From the NCBI GenBank assembly GCA_947427095.1, contig CANEGO010000003.1, forward strand, positions 1 to 64,000: a DNA stretch of 64,000 bases. The letters are read 5' to 3'. A model generated the notes under the pieces. That model saw only the letters and a program-made list of their open reading frames with translations, had not been told where the DNA came from and ran no database searches. This stretch comes from an uncultured Clostridium sp. (GTDB lineage Bacteria > Bacillota_I > Bacilli_A > RF39 > UBA660). Numbering within the stretch: position 1 is the first letter of the stretch; each line of letters opens with the position of its first letter. A program made the position numbers and the translations under genes. Shown in pieces: positions 8,741 to 18,056 of the stretch.

Positions 8741-9922
8741 ATGAGAATAGAAAAGGTTTATATAGGTGGATGGTTTCAAAGAACTACCTTACAATTAAGT
8801 GAAATATACGATTTTTTAAGGGAAGGTAAATCAGAACTTGCATTAGATAAGAAAAAATTAGTAAAGTTACATGATGCTTTAGATTTAAGTACTATTGATT
8901 ATGGTATTGATGGGCTAGAATTTATTAAGGTTACAACAAGAACTGGCGTTAATATAAAAATATTTGAAGATGGTCTTATTGTTTTAAATGATTCTGACGT
9001 AACTGAGTTTTCTTTATTTAATGATATAGATTCTTTAGCTAGTTATTATGAAACAAAGCTATCGCCAGCACTTAGTTATATATTTAGTTTAGGTGCTCCA
9101 GTGCCTAAAGAACTTGCAAACATTGAAACGGTATTCCCTTATTTTATAGTTTTAAATAAGGCTACTAGAAATGATGTGGCGCAGCTTCTTGCTAAAACGG
9201 AAAAAGAAAAATATTTTGAATTTAGTAATAGTGATTATGACGTTGTAAGGGGAAATAAATATTATTTCATTAACAACAAAACAAAATCTATAGAACAAAT
9301 TGAAAGATATATAGAAGAGCAAATATTTATAAGAGAGTTTAAAGGACAATTGCATAGATACCTTAACTTACATAGAATTATTTGGGAAAAAATTGATGCG
9401 GTTAAAGAAAACGCTAAAGTTAAGGGTAAAGACATAGTTGCATTTACCAATAAATTAGATGGTTATAAGAAGACGGTTACTTTAATTGATTCAAGAATTA
9501 ATCAAATGAATACATACATAAGTACCAGAGAGAAAATCGCAAAGAGTGATAATTCTTTGACAGAGTCTTTAGATTTAATTGGTTATAGATATGAAACTTT
9601 AAAAAACACTGTTTCATACATGCAACAAATATGGTCAATGACTAAAAACTATTTAGCACAAGCAGAAAAGTTATTTAATGGATTAGAATCACAAATAACA
9701 GAAAAATCTATTGGAAACTTAACTATTGTTACTGCTATGGGTGTTGGTGCTTCATTAATTGATTTATTTACTGAATCAGCTCCGTCATTTTCTATGTTTG
9801 GGGTTATATACTTCTTTATATTAGCATTTGTAGGATGGGCAGTTAATAAGTTAATGCAAACAATCTCATCAAACAGAAAATATGAAATTCAAGATATCGA
9901 ATACGATAAGAACATTAAATAA
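8741..9922 (+). CDS. Membrane-anchored protein with coiled coil and two C-terminal helices
   Basis: 393 residues. An alpha/beta N-terminal half (about 1-190) is followed by long charged helices (about 200-325, likely coiled coil) and two C-terminal membrane helices (about 330-375). This order recalls CorA-like or RMD1/YagE-like membrane proteins, but the CorA GMN motif is absent. The next ABC-like gene starts 2 bp after its stop, so the two probably work together. Confidence 0.6.
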   Translation: MRIEKVYIGGWFQRTTLQLSEIYDFLREGKSELALDKKKLVKLHDALDLSTIDYGIDGLEFIKVTTRTGVNIKIFEDGLIVLNDSDVTEFSLFNDIDSLASYYETKLSPALSYIFSLGAPVPKELANIETVFPYFIVLNKATRNDVAQLLAKTEKEKYFEFSNSDYDVVRGNKYYFINNKTKSIEQIERYIEEQIFIREFKGQLHRYLNLHRIIWEKIDAVKENAKVKGKDIVAFTNKLDGYKKTVTLIDSRINQMNTYISTREKIAKSDNSLTESLDLIGYRYETLKNTVSYMQQIWSMTKNYLAQAEKLFNGLESQITEKSIGNLTIVTAMGVGASLIDLFTESAPSFSMFGVIYFFILAFVGWAVNKLMQTISSNRKYEIQDIEYDKNIK

Positions 9923-9924
9923 TT

Positions 9925-11583
9925 ATGAATAGTGTTACAAAAGAAACCAAAAGAATACTTAAAAAGTGTTCTCCTCAAATTTTATTAAAATTTATTATTT
10001 CTGTTTGTTATCGTGGGTCATTACTTATTATTCCGATAATGTGGGGAAAAATAGTTGATTATGCAACTGTAAAAAATTTTCCAGCTTCATATAGAATGAT
10101 AATAATTGCAATTGGGGTTATGTTATTTTATTATGCTAGTGTTGCTTTAAACCAAATATTTTACTACTTGTTATATAATAAAATGTATAAATTATATTCT
10201 AAATTAGCATATTCTTCATTTATAAATAACTCAATACACAGTATATCTAGATTTAAAATAAGCGAATTTAATAATATCATTAATAATGATATAGATATAA
10301 TCGTAGCATTTTTCTCTGATACTATAATTAAGGTTATTCAAATTATGGAATTCTTAATTATATATTATTACTTTTACACTATAGATATAAAAATGTTCAT
10401 TGTAACGGTTGCGGTTTCATTAACAATGGTATTTGTTTTAGGTATTTTAAATAAAAGAACTGGTAAATTAAACGCAAAAAGGAAAGCGGCTTTAGATAAA
10501 AAAACTACAATTACACATGAAGTTTTTAATACTGTTAAAGAAATAAAAGGATTCTATGTATTTAAAAGTGTTAATGAAAGAGTAAAAGAAAAGTGTGCTA
10601 ATTATTTAAAAGCGCATTCTACACTTAATACATATTCAACTGTTGTTAAACAAATTGTATTTATAATTATAGAGTTTGCTAGATATGCTTTAATTGCATA
10701 TGGTATATATTTATTTTCGGTAGGTAAAATGGAAATAGGAACAATTTTGGTTATCTATACGTATTATACAAAAATAATAGAAAACTATGAAATTATTGGT
10801 ACGTTAACTTCTGGTATACAAGATGCTAAAGTATCACTTGGAAGACTTAATAAATTAATTGAGTACAGATCTAGTAATTCTAATTTTGAATATGCAGATA
10901 AAAAAGATTATAAGGGTAAAATAAAGTTTGAAAATGTCTTATATGGTGATAAAAAAGATCCAATTTTAGATGATGTTTCTTTCGTTATTAATGATAAAAC
11001 CATATCTGTTATTACTGGTCCAACTGGATCTGGTAAAACAGGTGTTCTTGACTTACTTATGAAAATGAACAGAAAACATAAAGGAAGTATTTTTATAGAT
11101 GATGTTCCTTACGAAAAAATAGATGATGAAACCTTTTATAATTTAATATCATTAGTTAGAAAGGAACCTAATTTCTTCGATTTAAGTATTAAGGATAACT
11201 TAATGCTTGTTGGAGGTAATTTTAAAGAGGTCAAAAAAGTTTGTGAGAAATTAGGTATCCATGAGGAAATAATGAATTTAAAAGATGGATATGATACTGA
11301 TATAAATAGTTCGTCTTCTAAAATATCTCTTAATTTAAAAAGAGGTATAGCAATAGCAAGGGTTATTTTAAAAGATTCTAAGATTATTATGTTTGATGAG
11401 ATAATAGATACTTTAGAATTTGATCTTCAAAATAACGTATTAGATATGTTAGATGATATGAAAAAAGATCATACAATACTTATAATTTCAAGAGAGGAAA
11501 ATATTTTAAATAAAGCCGATAAAATTATAAGATTTGATAGCAATCGTGTAAAAAGAAACAAGATTAAAAAACAATTGGTTTAA
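9925..11583 (+). CDS. ABC exporter-like half-transporter with degenerate ATPase
   Basis: 552 residues: six membrane helices (about 15-300), then a nucleotide-binding domain. Walker A is intact (GPTGSGKTG, about 368), and so is Walker B (KIIMFDEI). The LSGGQ signature is replaced by ISLNLKRG and the H-loop histidine is missing (IISREE), so ATP hydrolysis is doubtful. There is no Shine-Dalgarno of its own; it is probably translated by coupling to the gene 2 bp upstream. A regulatory or gated role is possible. Confidence 0.75.
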   Translation: MNSVTKETKRILKKCSPQILLKFIISVCYRGSLLIIPIMWGKIVDYATVKNFPASYRMIIIAIGVMLFYYASVALNQIFYYLLYNKMYKLYSKLAYSSFINNSIHSISRFKISEFNNIINNDIDIIVAFFSDTIIKVIQIMEFLIIYYYFYTIDIKMFIVTVAVSLTMVFVLGILNKRTGKLNAKRKAALDKKTTITHEVFNTVKEIKGFYVFKSVNERVKEKCANYLKAHSTLNTYSTVVKQIVFIIIEFARYALIAYGIYLFSVGKMEIGTILVIYTYYTKIIENYEIIGTLTSGIQDAKVSLGRLNKLIEYRSSNSNFEYADKKDYKGKIKFENVLYGDKKDPILDDVSFVINDKTISVITGPTGSGKTGVLDLLMKMNRKHKGSIFIDDVPYEKIDDETFYNLISLVRKEPNFFDLSIKDNLMLVGGNFKEVKKVCEKLGIHEEIMNLKDGYDTDINSSSSKISLNLKRGIAIARVILKDSKIIMFDEIIDTLEFDLQNNVLDMLDDMKKDHTILIISREENILNKADKIIRFDSNRVKRNKIKKQLV

Positions 11584-11602
11584 ACCGGTTGTTTTTTAAT
11601 CT
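11561..11602. terminator. Strong bidirectional terminator
   Basis: A 21-bp stem with two wobble pairs between convergent genes: AGATTAAAAAACAA... pairs with ...TTGTTTTTTAATCT. Confidence 0.8.
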
Positions 11603-12480
11603 TTTATTACGTCTTTTATATATGTTTTAAAAACTAAGTAAAATTTAATGGCTGATTGCCACATTTCTTTAGATTCTTCACTTTTAAAAATAAATTCTTG
11701 TATTTTTGTTTTTTTAACTAAGTAATAAAATAATTCTGAATATGTAAAAAAACATAATTTACATAATGATATTAAAAATTTATCGTCCCTAGTTGATTCT
11801 TCTCCCCATACGTTAAACCTTAACGTTTCTTTTGAATTTTTGTTATAAGTGTATGAGTTTAAAAGGCATCTTAAAAAGGAGTTGTGTGTATATGTTGAAT
11901 AGTGTTTATAAATTTCTGAACGGTATTTTTTTATTTCTTTTAAAAGAGGATAATCATCTTTAATTATTTCTTTTTCATTTTTTTCTAATTCTTGATTTAA
12001 AATACTTAATCTAAATTCTTCTTTCCATATTTGCTGCTCATTATTTAATCTGGCGGTGTTAAAATATTTTATTTGCTTTTCCTTGTTTAATATTATAACT
12101 AATAGGGTAAAGCATAATTCACAAGTGCTCCTCATTAATATTCCTACTTGATGATCTAAAGATTTATTACAGAGAATTACTATCGATAGTAAGTTATTAG
12201 ATATTTGTGCTGTTAACGCGTGAAAAATCATTGGTAATTTATCTTCACTATCATCGCTTGTTTTATCTATTGTAGAAAATGATAGTAGTCCCCAAATAAT
12301 AATACATAATTCACTTAAATCATAAAGTTCCTTATTTTTTTTATAAATGTTTTTATTATAATTTATTTTATCTTTTATCATTTTTACGCAACTATTAAAA
12401 TCTTTAAAACTAAAATCTAAGTTAGTGTTTTCGGTTATGTTTATCTCTTTTATAATTTTATTAAATTTTTCTTCGGTCAT
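11596..12480 (-). CDS. Hypothetical helical protein, possibly DUF5677-like
   Basis: About 294 residues from an ATG at 12480 with AAAGGAG upstream. All-helical with long hydrophobic stretches (LLSIVILCNKSLDHQVGILM, RSTCELCFTLLVIILNKEKQ) that suggest buried helices rather than clear membrane segments. The RSTCE...Y pattern recalls DUF5677-type proteins, some of which are linked to phage defence. This assignment is tentative. It stands alone between a terminator and an AT-rich spacer. Confidence 0.5.
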   Translation of the reverse strand: MTEEKFNKIIKEINITENTNLDFSFKDFNSCVKMIKDKINYNKNIYKKNKELYDLSELCIIIWGLLSFSTIDKTSDDSEDKLPMIFHALTAQISNNLLSIVILCNKSLDHQVGILMRSTCELCFTLLVIILNKEKQIKYFNTARLNNEQQIWKEEFRLSILNQELEKNEKEIIKDDYPLLKEIKKYRSEIYKHYSTYTHNSFLRCLLNSYTYNKNSKETLRFNVWGEESTRDDKFLISLCKLCFFTYSELFYYLVKKTKIQEFIFKSEESKEMWQSAIKFYLVFKTYIKDVIKD

Positions 12481-12657
12481 TATTAGCTCCTTTCTATGCT
12501 CATTATACAACAAAAATAGACACTAATAATAAATGTTTATTTGGCTAATATAAGAAGATTTTTTATATTTTTTTTAAACATAGCAGCTTTTATAGTTATT
12601 TTTTATTTGTTAAAGGTTTAATATAAAAATTTGCATCATCGTATAATCTTAATTATT

Positions 12658-12683
12658 ATAAAACTCGAACCTATTAGTTCGAG
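12658..12683 (-). terminator. Terminator of tRNA-Thr
   Basis: On the minus strand CTCGAAC-N6-GTTCGAG is followed by TTTTATAAT, about 15 bp after the tRNA CCA end. Confidence 0.75.
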
Positions 12684-12696
12684 TCATACTTAAATC

Positions 12697-12770
12697 TGGT
12701 GCCGCTTGTAGGAATCGGACCTACAGCTAATCATTACGAGTGACTTGTTTTACCATTAAACTAAAGCGGC
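12697..12770 (-). tRNA. tRNA-Thr(CGU)
   Basis: 74 nt with encoded CCA. Acceptor GCCGCTT pairs with AAGCGGC; the anticodon stem AGTCA/TGATT holds the loop CTCGTAA, giving anticodon CGU (codon ACG). The T-stem GTAGG/CCTAC holds the loop TCCGATT, which has C where T55 is nearly universal. Confidence 0.88.
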
Positions 12771-12778
12771 AAAAAGGG

Positions 12779-13291
12779 TTATTTAAAAAACCCGTTTTCA
12801 ACAAATTTTGTTTCGTTAACAACCATAAATGCGTTTTTATCAATGGCGTTTATGGTCTTTTTTAAATCATTTAAGCGCTTTTTATCAACTTCTATAAAAA
12901 GCATTAACTTCTTTTTGCTATCCTTACCAGTACACTCAATTTGTGATACTGCGAATCCTGCGCCTCTTATTTTTTCAATTTCGTTACTAGCTAGATAATC
13001 TAATACTACTTGAACGGATATTTTACCTTTTATTAAAACGTTTGATAAGGTTGTTCCAATAAACGTTCCGGCTGCGTATCCTCCTGCGTATGAAAGTGCA
13101 ATCCACATACTATCCATTTTTGTGTTTAATGCTTCTCTAACTACTAAAAACCATATTATGACGTCTACAAATCCAATTAATGTTGCAGTTAATCGTTTTC
13201 CTTTAACCGTTAAGACCGTTACGAACGTCGCAAGTGATACATCTACTATTCTTGCTATGAATATTTTAATGCATAACAGAAATAATTGCAT
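12779..13291 (-). CDS. UPF0316 (DUF2179/DUF5698) membrane protein
   Basis: 170 residues: three membrane helices (about 3-75) and a C-terminal cytoplasmic DUF2179 domain (about 90-165) with RGAGFAVSQIECTG and LMLFIEVDKKR. It resembles YebE-type UPF0316 proteins of Bacilli; function unknown, with the DUF2179 part thought to bind a small ligand. GGGAGG precedes the ATG by 5 bp. Confidence 0.88.
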   Translation of the reverse strand: MQLFLLCIKIFIARIVDVSLATFVTVLTVKGKRLTATLIGFVDVIIWFLVVREALNTKMDSMWIALSYAGGYAAGTFIGTTLSNVLIKGKISVQVVLDYLASNEIEKIRGAGFAVSQIECTGKDSKKKLMLFIEVDKKRLNDLKKTINAIDKNAFMVVNETKFVENGFFK

Positions 13292-13395
13292 CTTGCCTCC
13301 CTCTGGCGCTAGTAATATAATATCATAATTATTTTAATTCTTCAATAGATAAGTTGAGTATAAAGTGTTATAATATAAAGTGTGGAGGAATGAAT

Positions 13396-14133
13396 ATGAA
13401 CAAAAGTATAGAATTAAGAAAAAATTGTATGATATTATTTGTATTAAACATATGTGTTTTATTATTGACGATTTTATTTAAGTTGTATTTTTCTAGCGTA
13501 GGATATTCAACTCTTTTAATTAACATAATGCTAGGGATTAATATTGTATTTCTTGCTACTGGTATTGTTTTTAATTTTATTTTGTTTGCTAGACCAAATA
13601 AATTTGATGAAAAAAAGTCTATAATTTTAATGGGCGTTTTATTTTCTGCTTATGTTATAATTAATACGGTTGGAATGGTTATTATAAACAAGCCATTAAG
13701 TTCTGGGTATAAAAAGATTGCAGATCAGTTAACTTTATATTGTGATGCTTATGTATGTGATCGTTACGAGACGATTAATCAAGGTGGTGTAAGGGATTTT
13801 ATAATAAGAAAAACATACCTTGATTATAATGGTATTTCAAATGATATTGAAATTCATACTAAATATGATTCAAGTGATGTTATTTCTGTACAAGCGATAG
13901 TATATTCTCAAAATGAAATGTTTTCCGAAATGCTTATTAAGGAACAGATAAAAGTTTATTTTGATAATTTTGAAGTTAATGTTTCCGAAACTTTAATAAA
14001 AGACGCGTTTGATAACCGGTTTAAAGGCTCAATAAAAAAAGATAATTTAGACTATAAAGTAAGTGAAGTTTATGAAGATGGCGAGTTAATTGGGTTAAAA
14101 ACGATTATAACTTTAAGACTAAAACAAGACTAA
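13396..14133 (+). CDS. Hypothetical membrane protein with extracytoplasmic domain
   Basis: 245 residues. The start at 13396 is chosen because GGAGG lies 7 bp upstream; the ATG at 13390 is too close to it. Three hydrophobic segments (about residues 8-95) are followed by a soluble domain of about 145 residues. No family is recognised. A terminator follows directly. Confidence 0.6.
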   Translation: MNKSIELRKNCMILFVLNICVLLLTILFKLYFSSVGYSTLLINIMLGINIVFLATGIVFNFILFARPNKFDEKKSIILMGVLFSAYVIINTVGMVIINKPLSSGYKKIADQLTLYCDAYVCDRYETINQGGVRDFIIRKTYLDYNGISNDIEIHTKYDSSDVISVQAIVYSQNEMFSEMLIKEQIKVYFDNFEVNVSETLIKDAFDNRFKGSIKKDNLDYKVSEVYEDGELIGLKTIITLRLKQD

Positions 14134-14147
14134 TCTTGTTTTTTTTA
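14121..14147 (+). terminator. Intrinsic terminator
   Basis: AAAACAAGA-CTAA-TCTTGTTTT followed by a long T-run, overlapping the stop of the upstream gene. Confidence 0.75.
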
Positions 14148-14189
14148 ATTTTTTTTGTTAATATTGTAATAGAATAAAAGGGTGATGAC

Positions 14190-14591
14190 ATGATGCAGAC
14201 AGTTATAAATTATTTTATGGATAGTCCAACTTTATTAATAGCGATTATAGTTTTTATTTTTTGTGTAATAATTGGCTTTTTTGGAGAACGTTATTTGAAA
14301 AAGACTGGTAGAATTAATAAATCAATGGATAGCAAACCTGAAGATGATGCAAAATATGTACAAAAGGTAGTTAAGGAAACAGAAAAAGTTACATCACAAG
14401 CGGATGTAGATAATGATTTAAAAGAAAATGATTTGGTTAATGATAACCTTTCGGAAAACTTTATGCCGGACAATATTTATCCGTCACAAAATGAGCCTCA
14501 AAGCATAAACATTAATCAAAACACTAATTTTAGCCAGGATATAGATGTTCCTTATATAAACAATGATGATAATTTTAATAACATGTTTTAA
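14190..14591 (+). CDS. Single-pass membrane protein with disordered tail
   Basis: 133 residues (or 132 from the second ATG at 14193; AGGGTGATG precedes). One membrane helix (about 13-31, LLIAIIVFIFCVIIGFFGE) is followed by a basic turn and a long polar Asn/Asp/Gln-rich tail (PSQNEPQSININQNTNFS) that looks disordered. Function unknown; single-gene unit with its own terminator. Confidence 0.6.
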   Translation: MMQTVINYFMDSPTLLIAIIVFIFCVIIGFFGERYLKKTGRINKSMDSKPEDDAKYVQKVVKETEKVTSQADVDNDLKENDLVNDNLSENFMPDNIYPSQNEPQSININQNTNFSQDIDVPYINNDDNFNNMF

Positions 14592-14617
14592 CCCTTATAA
14601 AATAAGGGCTTTTTAAT
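14592..14617 (+). terminator. Intrinsic terminator
   Basis: CCCTTAT and ATAAGGG form a 7-bp stem followed by CTTTTTAATTT. Confidence 0.75.
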
Positions 14618-14749
14618 TTCGTAATCAATTTATTTAAAAAATAACAACTAATTATGTTATAATTTTGATATAATAAACAAGGTACTTATCATTTGAGCAA
14701 ACTAAATTTATGATGGTGATTTAAGTTTTATTTGTATGTAGGAGGAAAT

Positions 14750-15571
14750 ATGACAGTAGATAATGTTTTAACAATTATAAAGGATATAATAGATATATGT
14801 ATAGTATGGGCGGGGCTTTATTTTATTTTAAAAAGTATTAAAAATAACGTAAAGTTTACCATGTTATTTAAAGGAATAATAATTATAGTTATAATTAAAC
14901 TATTAAGTGACTTATTTGATTTGACCGCAATTGGTCTTTTACTAGAATATGTTGTTATGTGGGGACCACTTGCACTTGTTATTATTTTCCAACCAGAGAT
15001 AAGGTCTGTTTTGGAACAATTAGGAAGATCCCAACTTCTTGGAAGACATAAGGTTTTAACAATTTCTGAAAGAGAAAGGATTGTTTATGAGATTGGACTT
15101 GCATTAGAGTATTTAAAGAAGCATAGAATAGGAGCTTTAATAGTTATAGAAAGAGATAATTCTCTTTCCGAATACATTGAAAGATCAAAGAAGTTATATG
15201 CGGAAATATCTAATGAGTTATTAGTTGCAATATTCTTCCCAGATAATCCACTTCATGACGGTGGAGTAATTATTCAAGGTGATAAGATAACTTCTGCGGG
15301 TGCGGTATTTCCAACTACGGTAGAGATGAAGTTTAGTAAACGCCTTGGTACAAGGCATAGAGCAGCAATTGGAATTAGTGAAGAATCTGATGCTATAGCA
15401 ATTATTGTATCTGAAGAAACTGGTAGAATATCAATTGCTATAAATGGTGATTTAAATTACAACCTATCTTTAGAAGAAGCTAAAATGATGATTTTAGATG
15501 AATTAAAACCAAAGAAAACCGCTGAATTTGATTATGAAGTAGAAGAAGTGGAAGGTGAAGAAGATGAATAA
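14750..15571 (+). CDS. cdaA: Diadenylate cyclase CdaA
   Basis: 273 residues from an ATG at 14750 with GGAGG 4 bp upstream. Three membrane helices (about 8-90) precede the DAC domain (about 90-250), which makes cyclic di-AMP from two ATP. The active-site motifs DGG (PLHDGGVIIQGD) and RHR (GTRHRAAIGISE) are both present. c-di-AMP controls potassium and osmolyte balance. The gene overlaps the next one (CdaR), its known membrane partner. Confidence 0.94.
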   Translation: MTVDNVLTIIKDIIDICIVWAGLYFILKSIKNNVKFTMLFKGIIIIVIIKLLSDLFDLTAIGLLLEYVVMWGPLALVIIFQPEIRSVLEQLGRSQLLGRHKVLTISERERIVYEIGLALEYLKKHRIGALIVIERDNSLSEYIERSKKLYAEISNELLVAIFFPDNPLHDGGVIIQGDKITSAGAVFPTTVEMKFSKRLGTRHRAAIGISEESDAIAIIVSEETGRISIAINGDLNYNLSLEEAKMMILDELKPKKTAEFDYEVEEVEGEEDE

Positions 15572-16928
15572 GTTCTTTAAGGGTATTAATAATTTTTTCA
15601 GGGGCATTGGACGTTTCATTGATAAGAAAGTAATCCTTCCAATAACAAAGTTCTTCGTTGGAATATCTAATAAATTTAAGGGTAACGGAAGAAGTTTTGA
15701 AAAAATAATTACAAGGAAGCCTGGACTTATAATAGTATCGTTATTAATTGCACTTGGTGTTTTCTTTATCGCTGATACTAAGTCAACTTCCTTAATTGAA
15801 ACTTCAGCTGAGGTTCTATATGAACAACCAATATCTGCTACTTATAATGAAGAGGCCTACGTGGTAGAAGGTCTTCCTGAAACAGTAGACATAACTTTGA
15901 TTGGTAGAAAGTCTGACGTTTATTTAGCTAAGCAGTTACCAACTAACGATATAACCGTTGATTTAACCGGGTTACAACCAGGTGTTCACAAAGTTAATTT
16001 GAAGTATAAGAAGGCTTTAAGCTCCGTAGAGTATAAGCTAGATCCCTCAGTCGCAACAATTGTTATATATGAAAAGGTTTCTGAAGAAAAGGAAATTAAT
16101 TACGAAGTAATAAATAAAGATAAGATTGATTCAAAATTAATGGTAGAAAATGTTGCTTTAAGCACTGAAAAAGTATATGTTAAGGGTAACGAAGCTAAGT
16201 TAAAAGAAGTTTCGTCAGTTAAGGCTTTAATTGATCTTAAAAACTTAGTTGATCCAGTAGTTGGGGATCAAGAGTTAAAAGATGTTAAACTAGTTGCATA
16301 TGATAATAATGGTAAAAAGGTAGACGTTGAGATTGTTCCGTCTAAAGTAAACGCAACCGTAACAATTTCTTCTCCACAAAAGGAAGTTCCGATAAGGGTT
16401 ATTCCTAAAAATTATGATAAGATTGTATTTGGTAAGGCAATTAGTAATATAACTCCAGATATATCTAGGGTTACTATATATGGAGATGCTTCTAAACTAG
16501 AAAAAATATCATACATACCAGTTTATGTTGATGTTGGTGATTTGAAAGAAGATAAAAAATATTCAATAACAATTACCAAACCAACCGGGGTAAGAGCAAT
16601 AAGCGAAACATCGGTAAGTGTAAGTGTATCAATTGGTGATGAATCAACCAAGGAAATTAACGATGTTTATTTAGAGTATGAAAATTTAGGCGATGGATTA
16701 ACAGTACAGGCAGTAAGCGCTGATAGTACTAAGGTTACGGTAAGTGTAAAGGGTGTTCCAAGCGTGTTACAAGAACTAGATCCAACAACGATCAAAGCAT
16801 ACGTGGATCTAAAGGGATTGGGTGTTGGAGAGCATGAAATACCTGTAAAAGTAAGTGGTTCGGATGCCAAGGTTAAATATTCTTCAAAAACAACTAAAAT
16901 AAAGCTAAGAATAACTCAAAAAAATTAA
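15564..16928 (+). CDS. cdaR: CdaR/YbbR-domain protein
   Basis: 454 residues from an ATG at 15564 overlapping the cdaA stop by 8 bp; AAGGTGAAG precedes. A basic N-terminus and one membrane helix (about 52-70) lead to four YbbR-type extracellular repeats of about 85 residues (LPETVDITLIGRK, STEKVYVKGNEAKL, DISRVTIYGDASKL, DSTKVTVSVKGVPSVL). CdaR regulates CdaA. In many Bacilli glmM follows; here the ribosomal genes rplM-rpsI follow instead. Confidence 0.92.
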   Translation: MNKFFKGINNFFRGIGRFIDKKVILPITKFFVGISNKFKGNGRSFEKIITRKPGLIIVSLLIALGVFFIADTKSTSLIETSAEVLYEQPISATYNEEAYVVEGLPETVDITLIGRKSDVYLAKQLPTNDITVDLTGLQPGVHKVNLKYKKALSSVEYKLDPSVATIVIYEKVSEEKEINYEVINKDKIDSKLMVENVALSTEKVYVKGNEAKLKEVSSVKALIDLKNLVDPVVGDQELKDVKLVAYDNNGKKVDVEIVPSKVNATVTISSPQKEVPIRVIPKNYDKIVFGKAISNITPDISRVTIYGDASKLEKISYIPVYVDVGDLKEDKKYSITITKPTGVRAISETSVSVSVSIGDESTKEINDVYLEYENLGDGLTVQAVSADSTKVTVSVKGVPSVLQELDPTTIKAYVDLKGLGVGEHEIPVKVSGSDAKVKYSSKTTKIKLRITQKN

Positions 16929-16935
16929 AAATCAG

Positions 16936-16964
16936 TTGACAAATGTACCGATTTAAAGTAGAAT
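16936..16964 (+). promoter_or_regulatory. rplM-rpsI promoter
   Basis: TTGACA (16936-16941) and TAGAAT (16959-16964) with a 17-bp spacer, close to the housekeeping consensus. The -10 box lies in the centre of a 40-bp inverted repeat. Confidence 0.85.
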
Positions 16965-16980
16965 TTAAATTGGTACATTT
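16941..16980. repeat. 17-bp inverted repeat centred on the rplM -10 box
   Basis: The left arm 16941-16957 and right arm 16964-16980 are inverted with 16 of 17 matches around a 6-nt centre (GTAGAA). The repeat covers the spacer, -10 box and expected transcription start, so it could be an operator. As RNA read from cdaR it would also make a long hairpin that may terminate the upstream operon. Confidence 0.7.
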
Positions 16981-16992
16981 TACAACCCACGT

Positions 16993-17017
16993 AAGTTTGT
17001 CATGGGAAAACAAACTT
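16993..17017 (+). promoter_or_regulatory. Hairpin in the rplM leader
   Basis: AAGTTTGT and ACAAACTT form a perfect 8-bp stem with a 9-nt loop (CATGGGAAA) in the 5' leader of rplM. Bacillus L13 leaders are autoregulated; this may be a similar site, but the match to that class could not be tested. Confidence 0.45.
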
Positions 17018-17038
17018 ATTAAGGAAAGGAAATTATTT

Positions 17039-17467
17039 ATGACAACATTTATGGCTAATGCCGCAAACATTGAGCGTAAATGGTATGTTATTGATGCTAA
17101 AGGAAAACCATTAGGTAGGGTAGCATGCAAGGCTGCTATTATGTTAAGAGGAAAGCATAAAGCAACTTATACTCCTCACGTTGATTGTGGAGATAACATT
17201 ATCATTATAAACGCAAAAGAAGTAACGTTAACAGGTAACAAATTAGACCAAAAAATTTATTATAACCATAGTGGTTATACCGGTGGTTTAAGAGAAAGAA
17301 CCGCCAAAGAAATGCGCGAGAATTACCCAGTAGAAATGGTTGAAAGAGCAGTTAAAGGAATGCTTCCAAAAGGAAGATTAGGACGCCAAATGTACAAAAA
17401 ATTATTTGTATATGAAGGTTCTGATCATAAGCATCAAGCTCAAAAACCAGAGATAATAGAAATTTAA
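17039..17467 (+). CDS. rplM: 50S ribosomal protein L13
   Basis: 142 residues. The start at 17039 has AAGGAAAGG upstream and gives [19 protein letters not shown]. Family hallmarks: [46 protein letters not shown] and the C-terminal [20 protein letters not shown]. It is followed 12 bp later by rpsI, the usual pair. Confidence 0.97.
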   Translation: MTTFMANAANIERKWYVIDAKGKPLGRVACKAAIMLRGKHKATYTPHVDCGDNIIIINAKEVTLTGNKLDQKIYYNHSGYTGGLRERTAKEMRENYPVEMVERAVKGMLPKGRLGRQMYKKLFVYEGSDHKHQAQKPEIIEI

Positions 17468-17479
17468 GGAGGAAAGTAA

Positions 17480-17893
17480 ATGGCTAAAACATTCGTTGGA
17501 ACAGGTCGTCGTAAACGTTCAATAGCACGTGTTAGAATGACTTCAGGAAAAGGAAAAATTACCATTAATGGTAGAGATGTAAACGAATATCTTCCTTTTA
17601 AAACTTTGGTTATGGATTTAACACAACCACTAGATGTAACTAAAACTCGCGATAAATTTGATATTGATGTAACAGTAAACGGTGGTGGTTTCTCTGGTCA
17701 AACAGGAGCTATCCGTTTAGGAATTACAAGAGCATTATTACAATATGATCAAAATACTGATCCAAGTTCTGATTCTTCATTTAGAAAGATTTTAAAAGCT
17801 GAAGGCTTTGTAACTAGGGATGCTAGAATTAAAGAGCGTAAGAAATATGGTCTTAAAAAAGCACGTCGTGCACCACAATTTAGTAAACGTTAA
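17480..17893 (+). CDS. rpsI: 30S ribosomal protein S9
   Basis: 137 residues with [16 protein letters not shown] at the N-terminus, the [15 protein letters not shown] core and the basic C-terminus [12 protein letters not shown] that reaches the ribosomal P-site. AAGGAGGAAAG precedes the start. Second gene of the rplM operon, closed by a terminator. Confidence 0.97.
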   Translation: MAKTFVGTGRRKRSIARVRMTSGKGKITINGRDVNEYLPFKTLVMDLTQPLDVTKTRDKFDIDVTVNGGGFSGQTGAIRLGITRALLQYDQNTDPSSDSSFRKILKAEGFVTRDARIKERKKYGLKKARRAPQFSKR

Positions 17894-17915
17894 TATTTAC
17901 GTATTTCAATGTTTC

Positions 17916-17943
17916 AAAAGGTCCGATATTTTCGGACTTTTTT
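17916..17943 (+). terminator. Terminator of rplM-rpsI
   Basis: GTCCGA-TATTT-TCGGAC extended by A/T pairs, followed by T6. Confidence 0.85.
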
Positions 17944-18056
17944 CTATGTTAGAAAATCTATTTATAAACAAAGCTAGTAGAGTTAATGATTAACTTTTTG
18001 CCAATATAAGATTTTTTGTTTAAATGTTTTATGATATAATTTTATCGGGTGGTTTT

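Noticed and set aside
14633-14749. c-di-AMP riboswitch upstream of cdaA
   Set aside because: The spacer is short and AT-rich with no recognisable ydaO-type motifs.
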